From: Suillus spraguei
Taxonomy: Eukaryota; Basidiomycota; Agaricomycetes; Boletales; Suillaceae
Length of the DNA stretch: 64,000 nt
Assembly: GCA_016800925.1 (NCBI GenBank)
Contig: JABCPU010000163.1
Location: 62,001 to 126,000 of the forward strand
Reading direction: 5' to 3'
Made by a program: the position numbers and the translations under genes. Shown here piece after piece: positions 35,969 through 47,691 of this stretch (position 1 is its first letter; each line of letters opens with the position of its first letter). The notes below the pieces were generated by a model. That model saw only the letters and a list, made by a program, of their open reading frames with translations. It was not told the DNA's origin and ran no database searches.

Positions 35969-37689
35969 TTACACAGTACTGCCAGTCGATATATGCACGC
36001 GCTCCTGGAAAGCAATAGTGGTCATACCAGGTGCTGCATCGGAATCGACCACGAGCTTGGCGTGATATTTTCGGATACCAAGGATCAGGCGGGGTCCCAG
36101 CACAAACATTTGCACGACCTCCAAAATGGAAAGGACACCACCACAAATCAGGACATATGAGGAATATGGATTCTACAGAAATGATGCATCGATGAACTGT
36201 GGTAGTATGTAGATGTAAATAAGGACATACCATTGAGATAATTGAGGAGACAATAGTAATGAGGTGGAAGCCGGCAACAGCAACAAAGCTACCGCGTTCA
36301 ACCCTTCAGTGGAAAAAGGGACGATGGTCACGATATGAGCTCACCTCGCAAAGTAAAGCACGTGAGTTTTCATCAACACCGTGAAACAGTCTTTGATAAT
36401 CCCCCCTCTTGAACGTCGTCGCAGTTCACGGAAGTGTTTTACCGCAATCCGGACTGCCAGACACAGTGCGAGAATCTCCCACACAGTCCCGAGTATCCAA
36501 GCAAGGCAAGCCAGAAGTAGCACATCTCCCGTATAATTAACCGTGCATTGATAGGTGCCGGAGAGAATGAGTTCCTCTGGTATTCATCAATGAGATACAT
36601 ATTTTTTTGACATCAACAGTCAAGCGTACCCCCTGAAGGATATATCGTCAACATCACGATTGCTACTCCACTAAAAATGATAGCAGCCAGAAAGCTGACA
36701 ACGAGAAATATCAGGATCGTTCTGGATCCTTGATACATGGCATACAACCGAGTGATGATGATGACTGCCAGTCAAGTCAATATCAATATTATCTTGCGAG
36801 TGACAAGCTCACCCCACAGCATACCAAATACCACAACAGCGATCCAATTCCATACGGTGTATAATATAAAGCCTGACAAGTCCAGTTAGCGACCAGTCCC
36901 GTGTCGCACACTCCGAATAGACTCACATCTATGACATTAGTGTAGCAGTGATTAGTGAACCAAGAAGTTGGTAAAGAACCACACCCACTGCTGCGGGGCA
37001 CAATATTTAATTGGAGGGGAACAGTAGGCATATGTGTAAAAGACCCACTGTATCTGTCAGCGAGATGGTTGGAATACTGTCTGTATGCCGTTGGTCAGAA
37101 GAAGCAAATACAACGAATATACTAAGGAGACATACTCAGCACATTCAGACTGATTATGAGAGACGGACGATTAGCATAACACCGATTGTGTAGCCTTGCG
37201 AACATACGCAGCAGATAAGATTCCAAGGTAGCGCACCTAGGATACTTTCAATTAGCACAAAGTGGAAGCCGCGACAAGCAAGCTACATACGCCGAGATAT
37301 AGAACGGTCATTGGGGACCACCGTTGTCTCTGGAATTAAGTGTATTTTCACGTGTGTTTCTATGATATGAGACTCTACACACCCAGACTAATTCTACCTA
37401 TAAACCATTCTTAGCAGGATGGTTGATCTAGCCATAGCATCAACATACCTCTTGTCCCAATGTAAGTACTGAAAATACTTGTAAGATATCAGCAGTCCTT
37501 CAATATCATCATGCTCACCCCAATCATACGTCACTACAATAAAGCCGGCAACTGCGAAACCGCAGCCAAGCTTAGATTAAGACATCAGCTTCAACATGCG
37601 ACTGTTCTCTACGGACCTCCAAAATAGCTGGAAAAAATATTTGCATTAATGGTCGGCCACCAAGTGGGATCATTTGAGACGAAGGTCAT
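35969..37689 (-). CDS. DUF6533-type seven-helix membrane protein, copy A4
   Basis: Start at 37689 (MTFVSNDPTWWPTINAN), stop at 35969-35971. The exon ending at 36341 encodes GTVWEILALCLAVRIAVKHF and CFTVLMKTHVLYFAR. The last exon encodes VLGPRLILGIRKYHAKLVVD and ends with STGSTV. DUF6533 pieces (VVTYDWG, EVELVW) are visible around 37.40-37.56 kb. The neighbourhood is the full unit C2-B2-A4-D4. Confidence 0.55.
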
Positions 37690-38389
37690 ATTGGTAGAGA
37701 AATGGAGGCGCGGGTGAGAGGTAATTTGGTGGACGTATTGTGATGGCATATATACTACCATTCACGGCATGCCAACCCCAAACCGAAAATAGACCATAAA
37801 ACATGAGGTAGATTGTACGGAGCAAATATATGACTCACACTCTACCCGTGTGCCAGTGGAAGCACACATCTCAATGCTTACTATCCATGCTCCTCAACCT
37901 CGTGCCATCTGTCGCTTCATGAGCACCTTTTGGCTCTGATCAAGCTACCGAGCCTTCGTATCACAAGGTTGCCAATGATGATAAGTGCAGAATCTTTGAT
38001 CTGCATCGTGCAGTTGGTGCGGTGCTGACAAGGCATCAGATATCCAAGAAAGGACATGGAGGAAAGAAGACTCAATCAGACATCGTGGGTCTCCCCAGGA
38101 TGCTTTACGTTGATTGCTGTGGTTTTCCAACGTTATACATAGCCTTATGTATTGACTTTGTATTCCAATATAACAAAAATATTTTCTATATATGATCATA
38201 TATCGGCATATGTGACGATATTTGCGGCTCACCAGTCCTCTGATGGCCCGCCCTAGGGTGCATTGTTACCATGACCGCATGAAGCCTGACTTGTCATTCT
38301 TCAAACTGAATAGGCTGATGTCGTAGAGCTTCATCATCAAGCCTAAGCAGCACCCATATCCTAGGACTCTTAATTATATATGAAAGATC

Positions 38390-38765
38390 GAAGGCAGAAC
38401 ATTCTGTTGGGATCCAATCAAAAAATGTCAAGAGTAGCTCACTCAGGCTGTGTCATACAGCGGCTGCCCAGACACTTATTCGGATGAAACCCGATGCAAA
38501 AATGAGTCTAACAAAGGCTTAGGTGTGATGCGACCCTTCGAAAAGTGTGCTGTCCCGATGTCGAGCGTAACAAGACCTCTGAGATTATTCAACAAGGGAA
38601 GATTATGTCAACATCACAGACATTGTATATATAAAACAAGGGAAAAGCAGAGAGATCACTCACATGCACAACCCTTTCAATGAACAATCCGCGTCGTTAG
38701 CATATGCGCAGCTTCTCGCCTTCCATCACGACTGTCGGCCTATCGTATCATAAGGTCGCTAATTG
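38390..38765 (-). repeat. Family D block, copy D4
   Basis: This is a diverged copy of D2/D3. It shares ATGCGACCCTTCGAAAA (38527), the GAGATTATTCAACAAGGGAAG segment and the TCACTCACATGCACAACC splice-like edge. The frame is broken, and it lies 0.7 kb upstream of copy A4. Confidence 0.45.
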
Positions 38766-38829
38766 AGGAATTTCTTACAAGACACCTTGCACTCACCTTG
38801 CTTGCGGTGTGCGATTGATTAAATGTGGA

Positions 38830-39250
38830 TTCAAGTCCATCAATCACTACAGCCTGATTCATAATTCGTGATTGATGTGCGGTGGATCATCCCTAAACTA
38901 GAAACACCAATGAGAAAGACGAGGACCTGGCCGCGAGTCAAGCACAGCAAGGCAAATTCTGCCATGGAAGATTGCGCCGATCAGCTGAGTTTCAACTGTC
39001 GGCAACTAACATCAGCTTCACCTGCTGAGTCGAGTCCATTGACAGCTTATAACACGTTATGAATTGATGCCCCGTCACCATATTAGTAGAGAATGGGTTG
39101 GGTAACGAACTTGGTGGTCGTGAATGACCATCATAGACAAACCTATAGACATCTGCTAACCCCGATCGAACTCCGAGGCACAGGCATCCCTGATCCCATC
39201 TCGTTTCATAACACGATTCATCTGATTTCGTTTCTCATCACTTGTATCTC
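38830..39250. repeat. Family E remnants between units
   Basis: The segment GAGAAAGACGAGGACCTGG and the following about 150 bp recur at about 57175-57310, 58340-58460 and 51710-51800. They are followed by the '-attagtagagaatggg' edge of a DUF6533 gene. This is part of the duplicated array with no gene of its own. Confidence 0.4.
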
Positions 39251-39269
39251 GTATACAAATCAATCAATT

Positions 39270-39840
39270 GTTTTTTACATGCTTCATTAGCATCATTCTT
39301 AATTCCCACCCTTCTCCTCGTCGCACTCGCAGAATGCAATATACGCATCGTCAACGTCGTTAACCCTTTCTATGCCGCTGCTGCACCCTCTTATTCTCCA
39401 ATTTCCACACCACCTCCAACATCTTCACTTTTACCCAAGAAGGCTGGCGCTCCCTTCAAACGGTCGTTTTCACCCGCCACCTCCAGCGTGTCCTTGGTGC
39501 GCTACCATCGGGTGAGTAAATACCAAGGACAGATAATACCACCATCCACGTCGTGAGCAAATGCAAGAGTCCAACATTATCGCCGTATCCGTATGTCCGA
39601 CGCTCTCTAGATCAGATACCATTGCACTGCTATTAAATGTAGTTCTGGGACGATGTTTGGCCCTTTTGGAGCGTGCATCTTGGTTAGGCGGTGTGGGAGG
39701 GCCTTGAGGGTGCGTTGAAGGAATGGGAGAAAGTCGACCCGCAAGGCGATAAGAAGGCTGGGTGTGATGAGGACTGTGGGTTGATACCTCGAGCAGTTAG
39801 ATGTGGGTGAGTTTAGTTCATTGATGTTGATGTTGGATAG
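39270..39840 (+). pseudogene. SDR-like gene copy C3, internal fragment
   Basis: It starts with a hydrophobic piece (SFLIPTLLLVALAEC) and NIRIVNVVNPFYAAAAPSYS, and ends with pieces of the C-terminus (VWEGLEGALKEWEKVDPQGD) after a large internal deletion and frame change near 39.55-39.65 kb. The part from SNIIAV to the PTPFK region is mostly gone. It is clearly a fragment of the C1/C2 family. Confidence 0.5.
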
Positions 39841-40089
39841 ATGTAGGACACGGACTTTGGGCATATCATCTTGCTTCGATACCATCGCTCCATCTCCATG
39901 GAATATCCTGCATCCAGGATATTAATCACTGCTGCGATTTTACCAACCGCTACGGCTCGTATCATCGAATGTGTACGACATGACAGTTATACCACAGATG
40001 TTTAGCAAGGTGATATATTCTAGTTAATGCACACACTACAATAACTCGGGTGCAGAGGGCAACGTAGATGTACCAGGAAGTTGCTAGCT

Positions 40090-40480
40090 GGTTTGCAGAC
40101 CTATCGTAGTTGGACGAAAGAGAAAGTCAAGCGATGGTCGAATCCTAAGTCCCGATTGTTGTTCTTACTCTGGTACAATTGCGTGGACTGGCCACGTGTC
40201 TCAAGCAACTTGTAATCGTATTGAGTGAATCTTCTGTGAGCCGGTTGGTGTGACTCAGATAAGAATACAAGGACGTTGAATGAAGTGACAAGATGAATTG
40301 AGGATGGATTACTAAGGGAATGTAGCAGCGTTGCACAACTTGGTTCTTGCGTGTCCATTTGCCTGAGCAGTCGTATGGATCATAGAAAAGAAGAAACAGT
40401 GCTTTGTGCACTGCCAGCGAGTGTGGGCAGCCAGTTCCAATAGAGATATCCAGAATATTGCTTTAATCGCCGCCAGTTAT
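40090..40480 (-). repeat. Family B block, copy B3
   Basis: Same block as B1/B2 (minus pieces CATLLHSLSNPSSIHL), ending at GAGATATCCAGAATATTGCTT near 40465. There it joins the VTC4-type pseudogene instead of a DUF6533 copy, so this marks a breakpoint of the array. Confidence 0.5.
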
Positions 40481-40943
40481 GGCCAATATGCGTCTGCTCG
40501 TCCCAGTTGTCTTCACGAACCATTGTGAGTTCCGTATCAAGCGATATCCGTACACGGGGATCTCCTGGAAGCTGGAATGCAGTTCGGTTGTAAAACGTTC
40601 TCATGACTGGTACACTTGTGAGCGAAGGAGTCAGACGTTAGGCGTGCTTACATACCTGGGTGAAGCTGCTTCGTAAGAATACGATACTGAACCTCGCTTG
40701 CAAGCTGAATCATGGAATCGACTTCGGCTTGTTTTTTTTTTTTTTTTTTTTTGATCCTTGTTTATTGTCCGTTGGGGCTATGCCCTATGATGGACACTAC
40801 CTACTGTACATCTAATCTATTCGTATATGCTTTGGTCCGTTTTTTGGTTGTCTATGCTATACAGTGGTCCTGGCTTGCGCGCGGACGTTAGGGCCTTCTT
40901 CAGGCTCTTGATATGATTTGTGCGACTTGTTGTCGCGTTTCCT

Positions 40944-43900
40944 CTATTCCTTCTCCTTTTCCGCTGGGGGGGTTACATCTCCGAAGGTTTGTTCCAATCT
41001 TCTCGTGCGCGCGATGTACGTCAACGTTGCTCTCATTCCCTTGCTTTCGTTCAGCAGGTACTCGATTTTGCATTGTCTTGCTCCGACTTCTTTCCTCATT
41101 TGTTCTCTCTGGTTCACGTATGCTGGGCAGACTAGGATGAAGTGGTGTACCGTTTCGTCATGGTTTTCGCATGCTGGGCAACGCGCCGTTGGGGATTTCG
41201 CTATTCGTTTGAGGTGTTTGTTGAGCGCTATATGTCCCGTGCGGAGTTGAAACATCAGTGAGCTGTGACGTCTCGGTAGCTTCTCTATCTTCTTTGCAAA
41301 CTTCTTTGATGGTGCTGACGTGTCGACTGATTTGAGCAGTGTGTAGCGCGGTGAGTTCTCCATGATGGTGGTGGCCTCTTTTTTGATCTTTGCATAGAAG
41401 TGTTGTCTTAGTGCCGCTTTGCTCCTTGGTAGGATTCTGAGTTCTCCTTCCTCGGTTAGGAGCGACTTTGGCTGGGCTCGTGTGTCTGATGATTCGCCTC
41501 GTGCGGCGCGTTTCGCGTGAGTGTCTGCCTCTTCATTCCCTGGTATCCCTACATGGCCTGGCGTCCATCTGACTTTGAGTTTTCTTTCGTCGTGCTCAGG
41601 GATGAGTCTTCTAAGATCATCGTGGAATTGGTCCATGAGGTAGTGTCCTGGCTGTGAGCGGAAAGCTTCGGTTGCTCTTATCGCTGCCTGATTGTCGACA
41701 CCTAGGGATATGGTGCCCCTTCTTCCTCCCGTCTCCTTCAGCAGTTGTACTGCTAATATCATCCCCACCAACTCTGCTTCATAGACCGTATGCTCGCGGT
41801 CGCTCCCCAAGTGAAACCTCTTGCTTCCTATCACTTCGTTGCCTCTCATGATCACTGCTGCTCCTCCAACTCCCCCATCCACCATTGACCCGTCTGAGTA
41901 CGCCCTTAGGTTTTCATCGGCGAGTCCGTCTTCTATCTTTGCTGTCTCGGCCTTCTCCGCTATGTGGATGTCTACATCCGGCTCCCACTTGGGGTAGTGT
42001 CTGACTGGGTCTATCTTTTCCACCGTCGATGGGTTGATCCTGAATTCGTACATCAGCTTATGCAGTGGGGATGGATAGCGTTTTTTCCCCTTAAAATTTC
42101 TCTCTTTGCCGTAATCGTATGCGTTCTTGATTCCCTTGGCTAGTGGATGTTTCTGTGGGAGTGTCGCCATTCTGAGCGTGGCTCTGTAGCACGCTTTTCG
42201 AAGAGTCTGCTGAAAAGGTAGTACATTAGCGTGCGCGTCTAGCATGTCTGTGGGACTTGATCTTAGTCCTCCCGCAATTGATATGGTTGCCATTCTCTGC
42301 ACTCGCGCCATCTGCGAGGCGAAGCCTCTTGCTCCTCGCCCTTTCCCCCTTTTCCCCCTCCCCTTTTCTACTAGACCTGCGCACCACACATCTGCGGCGT
42401 ACAACATCTTCGGGACGATTACTCCCTCATACAGTTTTTTCATCAGTTTCCCGTGTATTCCCTTCGTCGGACGTATCATCCGGCTACATGCTAGCGCGTA
42501 CTTCGTTCCTTTGGCCAGTGCGTGGGCCGCCTGCTCCTTGAAGTTTAGATTTTCGTCGATGATGATTCCTAGAAATTTGTGCGACTTCGAAGGTTGGATT
42601 GTGTGATCGCGGATGGTGATGGGTACTCGTGGCGTAGGGACTGTCTTGTTGGGGTTTTCGGTGCTTCGAACTCGTATCCTGGACAGACAAATTAGTGCGG
42701 TTTTGTCTAGCTCAAACTCAGCGTTGTATTCCTCGCTCCAGTCAAGTGCACCTCCTTGCTTTTCCATCATGTTTTTGACCTTTGCGTTTGATTCCTCGTA
42801 TGAGCGCCCTCTTGCTATTAGCGCTACATCGTCGATGAATCCTAGACTCAGTTCTCCTTTGCTGGGTCTCGGGTCTGTGACTCGCAGGACTGGTGCGTTG
42901 TAGAAGATGAAGCCCATTGGGGATAGCGGACATCCCTGGTCTAGTCCATCTGACACATTGAACAAGTTTGACTGGTAGTCGTCGAAAAAGAGATGCGTCG
43001 TTCTGTTGTCCAGTCTTCGTTTGTACCAATCTACATATTCCTTTGGTATTCTTGCTTTTCTGAGGTTGTGTAGTAGCTTGCTTGCTACCACGCTCGGGAA
43101 GGCCGCCTTTACGTCAAGGAAGAGTAGGGAAACGTGGTTGTTTGTTTTCGACGCCCAGGAATCTGTTATGAACTTAGTTAGCAGGTGGAGGGAGTCTACC
43201 GTTGATCGTCCCGGTCGACCACCGAAGTGGGTTGGGGGTAATAGATGGTGTTCTTCTGCAATATATGTTAGATCGTCGGCAACACATGATGAAAGGATCT
43301 TAGCCATCGTGTCTAATAGCGTTATCGGTCTATATGCCTTCGGGACACTGTAGTCTGGCCTTCCTGGCTTCCTGAGTACGATCGTCGAGGAACATTTCCA
43401 TTCGTTCGGGTACACTCCGAGGGTGAACGTAGCTCTGTATATTGGTGCCATGAATGGTACAAGAAGGTCAGCGCATTTCATGAATACTACGTTGCTTATC
43501 CCATTGGGTCCTGGGGCTTTGAACGGTGATAGTTTCGCGATTGCTCTGTGTACTTGCTGGTTCGTGATTGGTCTGAATTCACATATTGGAGGGTCGTAGT
43601 CGAAGTCCGGGTTCACTTGGTCATCGTCTGGCGGCGTTCTGAAGAATACCTCGTAAAGTAGCTCGCTCTTTCGGGTGTTATCTTGCATCGTGTTGTCCTG
43701 ATTGTTTGCCCTCGGGTCTTGGAGGGTTTTGATCCTTGTGTGTATCTGGTCGGAAGGGTCGCCTGCTACGTATCTATGAAAGGTCCATACTCCTGTGAAT
43801 GTCAGTTCCTCTAACCATTCTGTCCAATGGTTTGTCTTCGCTCGCTTGATACTTTCTGAGAATGGTTTCGTGCGATTCTATATTCCTCGTGCACTGGGTC

Positions 43901-45010
43901 GTTTCGTCTCGCTAATTTCTTTCTTGATATCCTTCCTAGTTTGTGTGTTGCTTTTCGTTCGGTGTCCAGTTCCTTCGACCACCATCTCTTCGCGTACGGG
44001 GATGGTTTGGTCTTCGGTACGCACTTCTCTACTGTTTCGGTGATGCTTGTTGTGAGTGCCTTGAACGCCTCGTCGAACTGTTCTCGTGTCTTGATTTCCG
44101 TTGCCTGTGGGATGTCGTCTAGTTTAGTTTCAAGGACCTCCCGGAACTCTTCCCAGTCTGTGTCTCTGAAGTTGCGCTTGGGGCTGGTTTCAATTCGTTC
44201 TGGTTGGAGGTTGATGGTACTAATTATGGGGAAATGGTCAGTTACTACTGGGCGTAGCTGGTACTCTACACTGCACTGCGTGAACGAGTGCTCAAGATCT
44301 GCTGAACAAAATACATTGTCTGGGCGCGTTAAGTTTTTGGTGTTTGATGCCTCTAGAGTGGCTATGTTTGGGGGGAGGACCTGGACTAAGTTATATAGTG
44401 ATAGAAGGTTTATCAGTACTCCCGCGGCGTCTAAGTTCGCCGCGGTGAAGAGATGTACATTATTTTGCATTTCCCACATTGGGTGGTGGCGATTGAAATC
44501 GCCTAGCCAGATTATATGTTCATTATATACAGTGTTGTCGCCTTGAGCGATTCGCTGCTGCGTGCGATGTCTCTGGGAGTTTCGTTCAGACACCATGTGC
44601 CTCTCCATGAAGTGGAGTGTGCTATCGCTATCGCAGGGGTTATATATGTTGTAGATACGCACCTTGCCGAAAGCCCCCGTTAGCTCTATCGTCATAGCAT
44701 TCGCTGACTTGAGTGGTATAATGTGCCAATTGTTTTTCGATAGTCTCTTGTTGACTAGGATTATCGTCTGTGATCGTCCTGGGTTTGCGTGGTGGTCCGT
44801 TGGGTAGATTACGTCCCAGAACTGTCTTAGATTGGAGGCATTAGCAAGATTCACGGGGTTGAGATATGGTTCTTGGATGCACGCTATATCGTATACGTGC
44901 GGGTTTAAGTTTTTCAGCATGTGCTCCCATGCGTTGTTGGATTTCCGAAGGTTTTGCTGCCAGATTTTCAAGTCTTCGCGTTCTTGGTGTGTGTTGTCGG
45001 CGTCATCCAT
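40944..45010 (-). pseudogene. LINE ORF2: AP-endonuclease, reverse transcriptase, RNase H, zinc knuckle (one frameshift)
   Basis: It starts at ATG 45010. The endonuclease (frame open to 43811) shows IWQQNLRKS, ACIQEPYLN, IWLGDFNRHHP and TDHFPI. The RT frame (open to the stop at 40944) shows FKAPGPNGISN, AYRPITLLDTMAKIL, LLFLDVKAAFPSV, DQGCPLSPMGFIFYN and the catalytic box FIDD in place of the usual Y/F-x-DD. RNase H follows with AYSDGSMVDGG, YEAELVGMI, LGVDNQAA and GNEEADTHAKRAA. A CPACENHDETVHHF zinc motif lies near the end. The two frames meet at a one-base shift near 43865. Apart from that about 1350 residues are uninterrupted, so the insertion is recent. Confidence 0.9.
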
Positions 45011-46493
45011 CACTAGTTTCCGGCATGGTCCTGGTCCCACCCTCTTTGTGGGCTGTAGGGTTCGTGGGGGGAGCCGTAAGGGGAGCTAGACCATCTTGGA
45101 GGTGTTGATTGCGTTTCGGTCTCTTCTTGGGTGGGTGGTTTCCATTGTGTTCGGTGGTCTGCTTGAGGTCTTGTCATCTGCCATGCTTCTGGGATTCGGG
45201 ATTGACCTCCCAATGGGATTCGGTTGGCGTTCCTGTTGTTGAGGTTCCGTTCCTCGCGTTCTTGGTTGTTGTTGTTGTTGGTGGGCCGTCCATGTTCCGC
45301 TCTGTTTCTTGGTGGTGGGTATCGTTGTGGTTGATGATCCTCCGTCGCTTGCTGCCATATTGGGGCTGTCTCGTTGTTCTCTTCAAAATTTTGACTCGTT
45401 AGTGGTTCCCAGGTAAGAGGGTCTTCTGTGAGGAAAAATTGGTACTTAGCGTCTTCATTGCGGTTCTTGTGTCCATCCCACTTCTTCGTGAATGTCGGGC
45501 ATTGTCGACTCCAGGCTGCGTGGCCCTTCACTTTGCAGTTCCTGCAGAAGAACTCGTTTTGATCTGTGACTTGGCACGCGGCTGTTCGGTGGTGTTCCCC
45601 GCATGTACCGCACGTCTCCTGTTCCTGTGGGCATTCTGCGGCCATGTGAGTGTTTTCGAACGAGTGGCATTTGAGGCATCTGGTCGGTTCTGGTATTAGC
45701 TTTCTTCCATATACTTTCTTACCTTCGATTGTCAGGCCGAACTTGATGGCTTGATTTGCTCCCTCCTTGGAGTTAAAGGTCACTATTATGTGGGCTGTTC
45801 GTTGTCCTGGTTTGCGCCTTGCTTCCAGTTTGATGTATCGCGCCTTGCTAATCGTTTTTGGTTTCAAGCCCGCCTTCTTCTCGACGTCCGCTAGTGCTGC
45901 TGGGTTGTTGGGTACAAAGGTTACTGGTACATTTTCCACTATAACGTTGTGCGTTCGCTCCTTGATCACTATTTCCGCTCCGAAGTGTTCCAGGAAGTAT
46001 CCTTGGTTTGCTGCCATGTTGAACCACTCTGCTGCCTCGGGTGAGTTGAGCTCGTAAAGGACTCCTCCATGAGGGAGACGGCGTGCTGAGATGAAGTTGA
46101 TTGATGTTGGAAGTACGACTTTCTCCTTTGACATTTGCTCCACTGCTAAGGTGGCCTTTGCTACTAGTTGCGCCTCCGTTAGGTCTTTCAGAGAGTTGGC
46201 GAAGAGCTGTGATCGTCTGTCGACTAGGATCTGCCTTGCCTGTGTCTCGCTTCTCGCTAGTACCTTCGTTAGTGGGGCAGGGATGTTAGTTTTGGCTGCA
46301 TCTGCAAACGTTCGTGGTCCGTCAGACCGTTCATCACTCGTTCTTTGTGGCGTTGTGCTCTTCATGTTTCCAGCTATCTTTCCCAAATCTTCCGCTGATG
46401 ATTTCAAGTTGGTGCGTACCTCCGTCATCGACTCTATTGTTTTCTTTTGCGCGTCTATTGTTTCTGTTAATGTCTCGACTTTCTCGTCTAGGG

Positions 46494-47691
46494 TAGTGCT
46501 GCCGTGGTCCAGTTCCGAACTGTGGTTCGAACCTGACCATTGGTCAGGTTCGTCCTTGGTTCGGTCCATGGTCCAGCATTTTGCACGGACCGAACCAGAA
46601 TGAGGTTCGTGGTCCGCTAACTCCTGTGTGGTTCATCTATAGGTTCGGACCTTCCCGAACCGAATCTTCTTTGCAACGCCTTCAAGGCTCAATCACACGC
46701 TTCTCATCATTTTGACTTCTCGATTCTCAAGATTCGCCATGGTCACTTTGACCTTTGGCATTCTCAAGACTTTTTTCGACTTATCCTGTCCGGAGGTTCG
46801 CATCCCGCACACCCTGCTGTCCGATAACGCCTACCTGTTCAATCAAGCTCAAGGTATGACTTTTCCGTCAAATCAAGTGCAATAAACTGATTGACATATT
46901 ATATTTCTTAGGATTATTCAATGCATACTATGAGTTAGTAGGAGATTGGGTATTCGCATATAAAGGGATCAAGGTGAGTGATATATTTTGACTACTGGTA
47001 CAATGTCTGAACCTGAAGCACAGTGTGCCCTCAACCCAGACGGGTCTCTAAAGGACGCCAAAGACATCGTTTTTTACAACGATCCTGATGATGCCGTCCC
47101 CATTTCCGCTCCATCCTCCTCTGCCCAGCCACCCACAGACGCCTTCTCTGTGCTACTGCAGACTGGACGCAAACCAGTGCCACTTATTGCCAGCGCTCGA
47201 CGCTCCATTCGTGCCTCTAAACCTTCTGCGCGCCTTCGTGATTCCAACAACGCTTGTTCTTCAACAAGCCGCAAGCGTGCATTATCCAGTGCAACTGAGC
47301 AACTAGTTAGGAAGAAGGTTGTGTTACAGCTCTCCGCTCCATTATCTGACGACGACACGGATATTGATACTGACCACGGTGCTGGTCAATCGGATGAGGC
47401 CGAGGACGAAGGTGTACCAGCACCTGAGGATGTACCAGCACCTGAGGATGAACCTGAGGACGAACCCGAGGATCTTCAAGACACCACCATCCGAGCCTTT
47501 TCCTGGCTGTAATTTTTTTTGCGTTCGGTTCGCGTTCAGACAGAGAAAAAAAACCGAACCTGACCGCTGCGAACCATTCGCAAAGGTTCGGTCTAAGGTT
47601 CGTTGAAATAACTAGAACCGAACCTTGGTCCAGTTTTAGGTTCTCGTCCAACCACCTCTGAACCGAATGGAACCGGACCGCGGCAGCACTA
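46494..47691 (+). mobile_element. hAT-ended element inserted in LINE ORF1, 1198 bp
   Basis: The ends are TAGTGCTGCCGTGGTCCAGT and, inverted, TAGTGCTGCCGCGGTCCGGT. They are flanked by a perfect 8-bp duplication GTCTAGGG (46486-46493 and 47692-47699), the hAT hallmark. Sub-terminal parts are rich in GGTTCG/CGAACC motifs in both orientations. There is no hAT catalytic domain, so it is non-autonomous. Confidence 0.92.
46739..47512 (+). CDS. Protein carried by the hAT-ended element, acidic C-terminus
   Basis: Three exons join in frame: 46739-46853, 46912-46973 and 47024-47512 (222 codons with stop). Introns have GTATGA..TAG and GTGAGT..CAG ends of 50-58 nt, like host introns here. The first two exons encode MVTLTFGILKTFFDLSCPEV and LFNAYYELVGDWVFAYKG. 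The third has basic pieces (ARRSIRASKPSARLR, RKRALSSATEQLVRKKV) and an Asp/Glu/Pro tail. An alternative is an unspliced start at ATG 47003. It may be the N-terminal part of a hAT transposase plus captured exons; I recognise no domain. It is open throughout, unlike the decayed neighbours. Confidence 0.55.
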
